Part shown: piece by piece, positions 1-6,337 of the stretch | Position numbering within the stretch: the stretch's first letter is position 1 | How the letters are laid out: the number at the start of each line of letters is the position of its first letter | Source of the DNA: an uncultured Colwellia sp. | Lineage (GTDB): Bacteria; Pseudomonadota; Gammaproteobacteria; Enterobacterales; Alteromonadaceae | Length of the DNA: 32,867 nucleotides | Direction of reading: 5' to 3' | Assembly (NCBI GenBank): GCA_913062815.1 | Contig: CAJXWZ010000048.1 | Location: 1-32,867 of the forward strand | Position numbers and translations under genes: made by a program | The notes under the pieces: generated by a model | The model's database searches: none | The model's input: only the letters and a program-made list of their open reading frames with translations | What the model was told of the DNA's origin: nothing

Positions 1-625
1 GTAATAAGCTATCGCTGACTTGATGAGAATATGAGTGGATATAACCTGATCGGTTAACTGGATGTTGGGAAGTTACAATTATATTTCTTCCTTTGGTTGT
101 TAATTCATTTTCAGCATCTTCTAATACATCTTTCATCTGTTCACATAGCTTGTTAATACCTAATGGGAATTTAACACCATATTCTAAACCTAAGCCTCTA
201 ATACGTGATGCTATTTGATTTCTCTGTTTTTTGCAGCCTTCACGGTATGTATGCATTATCGAAATATCTTGTTGCTCTAAAGTCAAGACAGGTATCAAAT
301 GTATGTTGTTATTTTTGCTTTGACTTACGGCATAAATAGCCAAAGCATCGTTCTTGTCACTTTTATTTCCAGTACGAAACTTGGCAACTATTTGAGCTGG
401 GAGTAATCCAACCAAGTGGCCGTGTTTTTTAAAATAACGTCCCCAATAATGACTTGAGCCACACGCTTCCATGTAAATGTCAGCTTGTGGGTATTTATCA
501 ACAAGTTGTCGCATGCCTTTTTCTTTAACAGCCTTGTTGTAAATGACATTCCCAGACTTATTAAATACAGCTATTTGGAAAATAGTTTTAGCTAAATCAA
601 TTGTAATTGTTATATTATTGTTCAT
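1..625 (-). CDS. IS110-family transposase, C-terminus cut by window edge
   Basis: The frame is open from ATG at 625 to the left edge, about 208 residues. The N-terminus carries the RuvC-like DEDD pattern of IS110 enzymes: TIDLAKTIFQ with Asp10, then YMEACGSSHYW with the acidic Glu, then KSDKNDALAI. A helical stretch with EQQDI, HTYREGCKKQRNQ and IRGLGLEYG follows. This is the normal N-terminal half of the family. The C-terminal half with the conserved Ser would lie outside the window. The RBS AAAGGAA sits inside an imperfect hairpin that also covers the start codon. Intactness cannot be judged. Family call is firm; subgroup (IS110 or IS1111) is not. Confidence 0.9.
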   Translation of the reverse strand, partial: MNNNITITIDLAKTIFQIAVFNKSGNVIYNKAVKEKGMRQLVDKYPQADIYMEACGSSHYWGRYFKKHGHLVGLLPAQIVAKFRTGNKSDKNDALAIYAVSQSKNNNIHLIPVLTLEQQDISIMHTYREGCKKQRNQIASRIRGLGLEYGVKFPLGINKLCEQMKDVLEDAENELTTKGRNIIVTSQHPVNRSGYIHSYSHQVSDSLL

Positions 626-890
626 GGTATGGATTCCTTTTTTGTTTGGTTACACCAACCTTAGTCTATATTCGATTAAAGTTGGAGGAGTCCATACCAT
701 TGGGTTTCAACCCAATATACTCAGGAGAATGTATACCCATGTTACCTCAAGATGTAGAACTCGTATATTGAAGCGGGTATAGATCCTGCATTGTCAATTA
801 GCTGCATCCTTGTAGCGTTGATGGTCTTATATTTATAGAAACTCATATAACTTTATTTTAATATGAAACTAAATTATTACAGTATTTGGT
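626..890 (-). other. Non-coding leader of the IS110 element, structured
   Basis: No gene is supported here. Just upstream of the transposase lie an imperfect 15-bp inverted repeat (624-638 with 686-700), which covers the transposase start codon, and a small hairpin at 701-716 (TTGGGTT, loop TC, AACCCAA). The decamer GTATACCC near 730 has a partial inverted partner, GGGTATA, near 775. IS110-group elements are known to encode a bridge RNA in the long non-coding end upstream of the transposase, so this stretch is the place to look for it. The outer end of the element was not identified. Confidence 0.4.
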
Positions 891-1634
891 TTAACGCCAA
901 ATTTTAGGTATTACTAAGCCTACCCGTTGTTTATAATCCTTATATGCGTCACCTAAAGTGTTCACCAAATCTTTTTCTTCAAAATATAGCCCTAAGAAAA
1001 TATATAAAGTTAATAGTATTGATATTGTAAAATGTCCATATGTCATGTTTGATGTTGCCCAAATACCAATTAATATACCCAACTGTATGGGGTGGCGGAT
1101 AAATTTATAAAAAAGTTTTTCTGTAAAATTTATTTGAGCAGGACGTTTATTGACTAAATTTAAATAAGCTTGCTGTAAACCAAATAGTTCGAAATGATTA
1201 ATATTGAAAGTAGCCAATGATGAAAAAGCCCATCCAAAGATAAATAAGAAGAATATGAAAGAAGACATTATGTCATTTTCAATATGCCAAATAGTGCCAT
1301 TAATCGGTTGCCAAAGAAATATAATTAACCATAAGGATAAACCTGACATTAATACATAGGTACAGCGTTCACTTGCGGGATGAATAAAAGTTGTAATGAT
1401 TTTTTTAAACCAATTTCTAGCCATGAAGGAGTGCTGAGAAGCAAAAATTATTATTAAAAGAATGTTTATCAGTAAAGCAACAAAAAAGTTTACTTCTTGA
1501 GGGGAATGAATAGATTTTTCTATGAGTTGCCAGTCGCTAAGATAGAAAATAAACCATAATTGACCTGTTATTGCAATGACATAGCAAAAAATACTATACA
1601 TGAAAATCAACATATTTTTCACCCATATCATCAT
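891..1634 (-). CDS. NnrU/MddA-like isoprenylcysteine-methyltransferase-family membrane protein
   Basis: I place the start at ATG 1634 (247 aa) rather than at an ATG 34 codons upstream, because a strong AAGGAG lies 6 nt before it and the protein then opens directly with a hydrophobic segment. About six membrane spans are visible. SQHSFMARNWFKK in the first half and FYKFIRHPIQLGILIGIWA, then YFEEKDLVNTLGDAYKDYKQRV, in the second half are the NnrU/ICMT-fold signatures; the RHP and EE...YKDY elements form the SAM-binding C-terminal part in this superfamily. The closest match from memory is methanethiol S-methyltransferase (MddA), which makes dimethyl sulfide. Substrate here is unproven. It is transcribed away from alkB and shares its upstream interval. 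Confidence 0.7.
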   Translation of the reverse strand: MMIWVKNMLIFMYSIFCYVIAITGQLWFIFYLSDWQLIEKSIHSPQEVNFFVALLINILLIIIFASQHSFMARNWFKKIITTFIHPASERCTYVLMSGLSLWLIIFLWQPINGTIWHIENDIMSSFIFFLFIFGWAFSSLATFNINHFELFGLQQAYLNLVNKRPAQINFTEKLFYKFIRHPIQLGILIGIWATSNMTYGHFTISILLTLYIFLGLYFEEKDLVNTLGDAYKDYKQRVGLVIPKIWR

Positions 1635-1946
1635 TGTTTTCTCCTTAAAAAATAGACTATATGAAAATTTAGCATGAAGCAGCTGTTCATCAATATTTAT
1701 ATAGAAAATAATCACTATAGAATATTTTGACTTCAAAAAGAATAAATTGTTATCACTTTATTATCATGTTCACGCATTGTCTTTAAAGATAAAAGATTGT
1801 TTAGCCCTAACTATTGTTAGGTTTATTAGGGCGATATTTCAGGCATAGTTTTTTTAGTTAAACATAATGAGTTAGTTTTAATTAATTTTATTAGCTGTTT
1901 CTGAACTAACTAAATAAATATTATAAAAAGTTTAAGTGAGAAAGTC
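1635..1946. promoter_or_regulatory. Divergent regulatory interval between methyltransferase gene and alkB
   Basis: No gene is seen in this 312-bp stretch. It holds two competing stem-loops: an outer GCCCTAA/TTAGGGC pair (1804-1810 with 1826-1832) and an inner CCTAAC-TATT-GTTAGG (1806-1821). A CATAAT -10 candidate lies at 1863-1868 with a very poor -35 (CAGGCA, 1840-1845) at 17 bp, as expected for an activator-dependent promoter. An 8-bp inverted repeat AGTTAGTT/AACTAACT spans 1870-1921. If the -10 is right, the stem-loop sits near -57 from the start, a normal place for an AlkS/MalT-type activator. The regulator assignment is inference. Confidence 0.45.
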
Positions 1947-3185
1947 ATGACGGAAAATATAAAGAAAATACAAACGGGCATTCAAAACTCGGGAGTTGAA
2001 GATGTTACTGCCGATGTTTTGGAAGAAGATAGTAGCTGGATAAAAAGTAAGCGCTATTGGTATTTAACTTCGATGATATTGCCAGGAGTACCAATTCTGT
2101 CAGCATATATTGCTTCTCAAACAGGTAATGGATTGTGGCTATGGTCTATGTTTGTTGTTCTTTATGCAATACTTCCTTTACTCGATCACCTTTCAGGCCT
2201 AGATGCTGCAAACCCTAGTGATGAATTAATGGACGAATTAGGCAAAGACCGTTATTACGTTTATATAATGTATGGTGCTACGGTAGCTCATTGGGTCGCA
2301 TTAGTTTATATGGCATACGTCGTATCATCTTTTGATTTTTCTTGGTTTAGTATTTTAGGCGGGGCATTAAGTGCAGGTATTGCTAATGGTCTTGCTTTGG
2401 TTGCAGGGCACGAACTTGGTCATAAAGTTAATGATAAAGCTCAAGTTTTTTGCGCTAAGTTGATGCTTGCTTGTAGTGGTTATGGTCATTTCTTTATTGA
2501 GCATAATAAAGGTCATCATAAAGATGTAGCGACACCAGAAGACCCAGCAACATCAAGGTTTGGTGAAACAATTTATAAGTTTGTTCAAAGAGAAATCCCT
2601 GGTGCTTTTAGGCGTGCATGGGAACTTGAATCTGCAAGGCTACACCGTTTAGGTAAATCTGAATGGTCGTTAAGTAATGAAATTATTCAACCAGCGCTTA
2701 TTACAATCACGGCATACACTTTAATGTTGGCTTACTTTGGCCCCGTTATGATCCCATTTTTAGCCATAGCAGCAGGTTACGGCTGGTGGCAATTAACCTG
2801 TGCTAACTATGTAGAACACTATGGTTTAATGCGTGAACGTGATGCCAACGGCCGTTATGAGCGTTGTCAAGCAAGACATTCATGGAATAGTAATCATAAA
2901 GTATCTAACTTAGTATTATTGCATTTACAACGCCATTCAGATCATCATGCTCATCCTACTCGTCCTTATCAATTATTAAGAGATTATCCTGAAGTTCCAG
3001 GTTTACCATCGGGTTACCCGTGGATGTTTGCTGTTGCAATGTTTCCATCAGCATGGTTTTCAGTAATGAACCCAATGGTAGTTAACTGGGCAGAAGGGGA
3101 TATGACTAAAGTAAATATTGACCCTGATGTACAGGATGAAGTATTTAAGCGTTATCACAACCCTAAGGTTGCTAAAGCAGCGTAA
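1947..3185 (+). CDS. alkB: Alkane 1-monooxygenase (AlkB)
   Basis: Integral-membrane non-heme diiron enzyme that hydroxylates the terminal carbon of n-alkanes, with electrons from rubredoxin. All hallmark motifs are intact: HELGHK (155-160), EHNKGHHKDVATPEDP (185-200), the NYVEHYG motif (287-293) and LQRHSDHHAHP (327-337). Six membrane spans are expected. Length (412 aa) fits AlkB proteins of about 400 residues, and the sequence is close to the Pseudomonas GPo1 type over its whole length. The position equivalent to Trp55 of GPo1 AlkB, which limits chain length, is Leu72. First gene of a rightward run with a small membrane gene, rubredoxin and alcohol dehydrogenase. A 13-bp hairpin follows its stop. 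Confidence 0.97.
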   Translation: MTENIKKIQTGIQNSGVEDVTADVLEEDSSWIKSKRYWYLTSMILPGVPILSAYIASQTGNGLWLWSMFVVLYAILPLLDHLSGLDAANPSDELMDELGKDRYYVYIMYGATVAHWVALVYMAYVVSSFDFSWFSILGGALSAGIANGLALVAGHELGHKVNDKAQVFCAKLMLACSGYGHFFIEHNKGHHKDVATPEDPATSRFGETIYKFVQREIPGAFRRAWELESARLHRLGKSEWSLSNEIIQPALITITAYTLMLAYFGPVMIPFLAIAAGYGWWQLTCANYVEHYGLMRERDANGRYERCQARHSWNSNHKVSNLVLLHLQRHSDHHAHPTRPYQLLRDYPEVPGLPSGYPWMFAVAMFPSAWFSVMNPMVVNWAEGDMTKVNIDPDVQDEVFKRYHNPKVAKAA

Positions 3186-3192
3186 ATGAAAC

Positions 3193-3222
3193 AGAACAAT
3201 AAATATTTATATTTATTGTTCT
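3193..3222. repeat. Perfect 13-bp stem-loop after alkB
   Basis: Arms 3193-3205 (AGAACAATAAATA) and 3210-3222 are perfect complements around a 4-nt loop, beginning 8 nt after the alkB stop. There is no T-tract after it and the next gene starts 21 nt later, so it is more likely an RNA-processing or stability element, or a partial terminator, than a full terminator. Confidence 0.6.
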
Positions 3223-3242
3223 ATCTAATATGAGGATAATTT

Positions 3243-3590
3243 ATGCAATTTTTAGCGCTGTTAGTTTTTGTTATGGTGGCTTTTTTTGGCCTATATTTAG
3301 TTAAACGTAGAAAAAACAATAAAAAAGTAAATCGCTTTATGATCGGGTCTCATGGTGTGGCTGGTTGTATCGGCTTGTTACTTCTTTTTATGGGACAGTT
3401 AAGAGGCTATTGGAGTGATTGGGGCTGGATCTCAGTAGGATTGTTTAGCCTTTTATTGATTTTTGGTTTTTTAGTGTTTGGAAAGTGGTTTAAACAACGT
3501 AAAACACCTTCTTTAATTATTGCTATACATGGTGTTTTTGCAACCACCTGTATTGGTGTTCTGACATACTCTTTAATTATGGTTAACTAA
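3243..3590 (+). CDS. Small membrane protein of unknown function between alkB and rubredoxin
   Basis: I do not recognise a named family. The 115-residue protein has four likely membrane helices (about 2-20, 33-50, 62-80, 91-112) joined by Lys/Arg-rich loops. The two halves look alike: a basic loop (KRRKNNKK, KWFKQRK) followed by a helix opening with HGVA or HGVF, placing His37 and His96 at the same point of helices 2 and 4. This suggests an internal duplication and possibly paired His ligands. An RBS-like GAGGAT lies ahead of the ATG. Its place between the monooxygenase and its electron donor suggests a role with AlkB, but that is inference. Confidence 0.7.
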   Translation: MQFLALLVFVMVAFFGLYLVKRRKNNKKVNRFMIGSHGVAGCIGLLLLFMGQLRGYWSDWGWISVGLFSLLLIFGFLVFGKWFKQRKTPSLIIAIHGVFATTCIGVLTYSLIMVN

Positions 3591-3654
3591 TTTTTTACTC
3601 ATTAATTAAATAACAAGAACTATATTTGAATTTTAATATAAAAGGAAAATAACA

Positions 3655-3822
3655 ATGAACAAATATGAATGTCCAGATTGTGGTTATATTTATGATGAAA
3701 CCCTAGGCGCAGAGCACGAAGGGTATCCAGCAGGAACGAAATTTGATGATTTACCGGACGATTTTCCTTGCCCTGATTGTTTTGTGCGAGAAAAACCTGA
3801 CTTTGTAGAACAGTCAAGTTAA
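3655..3822 (+). CDS. Rubredoxin, AlkG-like electron donor to AlkB
   Basis: The 55-residue protein starts with ATG 9 nt after AAAGGA. It has the two iron-binding knuckles C6-PD-C9-GY and C39-PD-C42, the YDE...G segment and the FDDLPDDFPCPDC segment typical of rubredoxins. It should carry single electrons from a rubredoxin reductase to the AlkB diiron centre. The residue after the last Cys is Phe43, where nearly all rubredoxins have Gly; the tail VREKPDF resembles the alkane-hydroxylase class. Only one rubredoxin and no reductase are present in the window, so the reductase must be elsewhere. Followed by a hairpin at 3828-3860. Confidence 0.95.
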   Translation: MNKYECPDCGYIYDETLGAEHEGYPAGTKFDDLPDDFPCPDCFVREKPDFVEQSS

Positions 3823-3827
3823 TAACA

Positions 3828-3860
3828 ATTAGCGTAAGTAATCTATTTTCTTGCGCTAAT
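3828..3860 (+). repeat. Stem-loop between rubredoxin and alcohol dehydrogenase genes
   Basis: ATTAGCGTAAG (3828-3838) pairs with CTTGCGCTAAT (3850-3860), one G-U pair included, around an 11-nt loop. No following T-tract. It fits the pattern of intergenic hairpins in this locus and may tune expression of the downstream gene. Confidence 0.45.
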
Positions 3861-3906
3861 CTGTCTTGTTATTTTTAGAAAGTTATTGAAGAAGGTTAGA
3901 ATTAGT

Positions 3907-5496
3907 ATGTATGATTTCATAATAGTTGGTGCAGGATCTGCGGGTTGTGTTCTTGCAAATCGTTTATCAGCGGATACCAATAAGAAAGTATTATTAGTTG
4001 AAGCAGGACCAGAAGATAAAAGTGCTTTAATACATGTTCCAGTGGGTATAGCACTATTATCTCGAAGTAAAAAACTTAACTGGCAATTTAATACTGATTT
4101 GCAAACTGAGTTGAACGGCCGTGAGTTGTTTTGGCCAAGAGGCAAGGCTTATGGTGGTAGTAGTTCTATCAACGCGATGGTTTATATTCGTGGCCAAAAA
4201 AAGGATTATGATAGTTGGGAAAAGTTAGGTAATAAAGGTTGGTCTTACCAAGATGTTTTACCTTATTTTATTAAATCTGAAGGTAATCAAACTATGGACT
4301 GTAAGCTTCATGGTAATTCAGGGCCGCTGTCAGTTGATAATTTAAGAACAGTAAATACCTTAAGTGGTGCCTTTATTGGCGCAGGCGAAGAAGTTGGTTT
4401 TAAAGTCAATAATGACTTTAACGGTGAAGACCAAGAAGGTGTTGGTTATTATCAAGTTACACAAAAAAATGGAGAACGTTGTAGTTCTGCAAAAGGCTAT
4501 TTAACACCTGTATTGGGACGTTCAAATCTTGATGTTATTTCTGCTGCACATGTTACCAAAGTTTTATTTGATAAAACTCAAGCGGTAGGCGTTGAATACT
4601 CTAAAAATGGTGCTATTCATACTGTGTCTTTAAAAAGCAAAGGCGAAGTTATATTAAGCGGTGGAGCATTAAACTCACCACAATTATTAATGTTATCAGG
4701 GGTAGGTCCTGAAGCTGAATTGAAACGCCATAATATCCCTGTTGTTAAAAAGCTTGAAGGGGTAGGACAAAATTTACAAGATCACCTCGATATTACCATT
4801 ATGCATAGTTCAATAAGTAAAGATGCTATCTCTGTTACACCATTGGGTATGGTGAAAGGTGCTGTAGCAACAGTCGATTACATTAAAAATAGAAAGGGCT
4901 TTTTAACGAGTAATGTTGCTGAAAGTGGTGGTTTTGTTAAAAGTGACAAAAAACAAAAAACACCGAATATTCAATTTCATTTTTTACCAACCTATTTAAA
5001 AAATCATGGCCGTGAAATAATGTTTGGGTATGGTTACACATTACATATATGTGACTTACAACCTAAAAGTCGTGGCTTTATTGGTTTGAAAACCGCTAAT
5101 CCACTTGACGATCCGCTTATTCAACCGCGTTATTTAACCGAAGAAGAAGATTGGGTTAACTTAGTCAATGGATATAAAATTGGGCGAGAACTACTCAATA
5201 CTAAAGCTTTTGCTCCTTATAGAGATAAAGAGGTTGCGCCTGGCAACCTTGTTGAAACAGATGATCAAATTAGAGAAGATATTCGCAAGCGTGCCGAGAG
5301 CATCTATCACCCCGTTGGCACATGTAAAATGGGTGTTGATAATATGGCGGTTGTAGATAATCAATTAAAAGTTTACGGAGTAAAAGGCTTACGCGTTGTT
5401 GATGCTTCTATAATGCCGAATGTTGTAACCGGCAATACAAATGCGCCTACTATGATGATTGCAGAAAAAGCCGCAGACATGATTTTAAACGCCTAG
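3907..5496 (+). CDS. GMC-family FAD alcohol dehydrogenase (AlkJ-like)
   Basis: Oxidises the fatty alcohol made by AlkB to the aldehyde, in AlkJ passing electrons to the quinone pool at the inner membrane. I choose ATG 3907 (529 aa), where the protein opens MYDFIIVGAGSAG with the FAD-binding GxGxxG at residues 8-13; a TTG seven codons earlier is possible but less likely. GMC signature 1 (PRGKAYGGSSSINAMVY) and signature 2 (GGALNSPQLLMLSGVGP) are intact. The catalytic His is in YHPVGTCKMG and its Asn partner in VTGNTNAPT near the C-terminus. Length fits AlkJ and choline-dehydrogenase-like relatives. The choline-dehydrogenase alternative is disfavoured by the alkane context. Confidence 0.9.
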   Translation: MYDFIIVGAGSAGCVLANRLSADTNKKVLLVEAGPEDKSALIHVPVGIALLSRSKKLNWQFNTDLQTELNGRELFWPRGKAYGGSSSINAMVYIRGQKKDYDSWEKLGNKGWSYQDVLPYFIKSEGNQTMDCKLHGNSGPLSVDNLRTVNTLSGAFIGAGEEVGFKVNNDFNGEDQEGVGYYQVTQKNGERCSSAKGYLTPVLGRSNLDVISAAHVTKVLFDKTQAVGVEYSKNGAIHTVSLKSKGEVILSGGALNSPQLLMLSGVGPEAELKRHNIPVVKKLEGVGQNLQDHLDITIMHSSISKDAISVTPLGMVKGAVATVDYIKNRKGFLTSNVAESGGFVKSDKKQKTPNIQFHFLPTYLKNHGREIMFGYGYTLHICDLQPKSRGFIGLKTANPLDDPLIQPRYLTEEEDWVNLVNGYKIGRELLNTKAFAPYRDKEVAPGNLVETDDQIREDIRKRAESIYHPVGTCKMGVDNMAVVDNQLKVYGVKGLRVVDASIMPNVVTGNTNAPTMMIAEKAADMILNA

Positions 5497-5563
5497 AAAT
5501 AAATATTTACAGCTTTATATAAGCACATATTAAAACAATAATTTTAAGAAAAAAGGAATACTT

Positions 5564-6214
5564 ATGAAAAATACTATACTATCTACACTTGTCTGTTCAG
5601 CATTAATGCTACCTACATTGGTTTCAGCCTCTGAAGCTGGTGATATCACCGTTAGAGGAGGATTTTCATTAGTTGATCCCGATAGCGGAAAATCGCCTGT
5701 ATTTTTAGATGGAGCCGATTCAGGTTTAAATTTGACTGTAGATGATAATCCACAATTAAGTGGCACTATTGCTTACTTTTTTGATTCTAACTGGGCTGTA
5801 GAGCTTATTGTTGCCACACCTTTTACGCATGATGTAGCGCTTGAAGGTGGTAATGTAGCTGAAATTAGTCATTTACCTCCGATTGTTAGTGCCCTATATT
5901 ATTTTGATACCACATCAGCTTTTCAACCTTATGTTGGTCTTGGTATTAATTATACTTTTTTCTTTGATGAAGAGTTTAATGCAGCAGGACAAGCTGGTGG
6001 TTTTAGTAATTTATCGCTAGATAGCTCTGTAGGTGTTGCGGTACAAGTGGGTGCTGATTATTACTTAAATGAAGCTTGGTTTGTTAATGCTTCACTAAGA
6101 TATGCTGATATTTCGACAGATTTGACTTTTGATATGGCTAATGGCGCTAAAGGCTCTGCAACAATTGATGTAGACCCTATAGTGTATTCATTAATGATAG
6201 GTTATAAATTTTAA
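5564..6214 (+). CDS. OmpW-family outer-membrane protein (AlkL-like)
   Basis: Eight-stranded barrel of the OmpW family, whose member AlkL helps alkanes cross the outer membrane. The 216-residue protein has a signal peptide with likely cleavage after Ala22 (VSA|SEAG). It then has GDITVRGGFSLVDPDSG, NPQLSGTIAYFFDSNWAVELIVATPF, LPPIVSALYYF and FQPYVGLGINYTFF, all typical of OmpW. It ends in an aromatic residue (YKF), as outer-membrane barrels do. AAAAGGA precedes the ATG. It lies 67 nt after the alcohol dehydrogenase gene and is probably cotranscribed. Family is certain; alkane specificity is inferred from position. Confidence 0.93.
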   Translation: MKNTILSTLVCSALMLPTLVSASEAGDITVRGGFSLVDPDSGKSPVFLDGADSGLNLTVDDNPQLSGTIAYFFDSNWAVELIVATPFTHDVALEGGNVAEISHLPPIVSALYYFDTTSAFQPYVGLGINYTFFFDEEFNAAGQAGGFSNLSLDSSVGVAVQVGADYYLNEAWFVNASLRYADISTDLTFDMANGAKGSATIDVDPIVYSLMIGYKF

Positions 6215-6230
6215 GCCTTGTTATAGTTTT

Positions 6231-6265
6231 GGCTCATATAAGTATGACTAATATTTGTATGAGTC
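6231..6265 (+). terminator. Weak stem-loop after the OmpW gene
   Basis: GGCTCATATAA (6231-6241) pairs with TTGTATGAGTC (6255-6265) with two G-U pairs. A short T-containing stretch follows. It may partly end the alkB-ompW transcript before the regulator gene. Confidence 0.4.
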
Positions 6266-6337
6266 TATTTACAACTTAATGATAATCGTCATATAGTTTA
6301 AAAATACTCGGAATAAAGAATGTTTGATAAATAACCT

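Noticed and set aside
543..782. 79-codon rightward open frame over the IS110 region
   Set aside because: It lies antisense to the IS110 transposase start and its hairpin leader, has no family resemblance, and is best explained as a shadow.
1635..1736. Upstream start for the MddA-like gene giving 281 residues
   Set aside because: No RBS there, whereas AAGGAG lies 6 nt before ATG 1634, which also matches the family's hydrophobic N-terminus.
3620..3817. Leftward frame of 65 codons over the rubredoxin gene
   Set aside because: Fully antisense to an unmistakable rubredoxin with all four iron-binding Cys.
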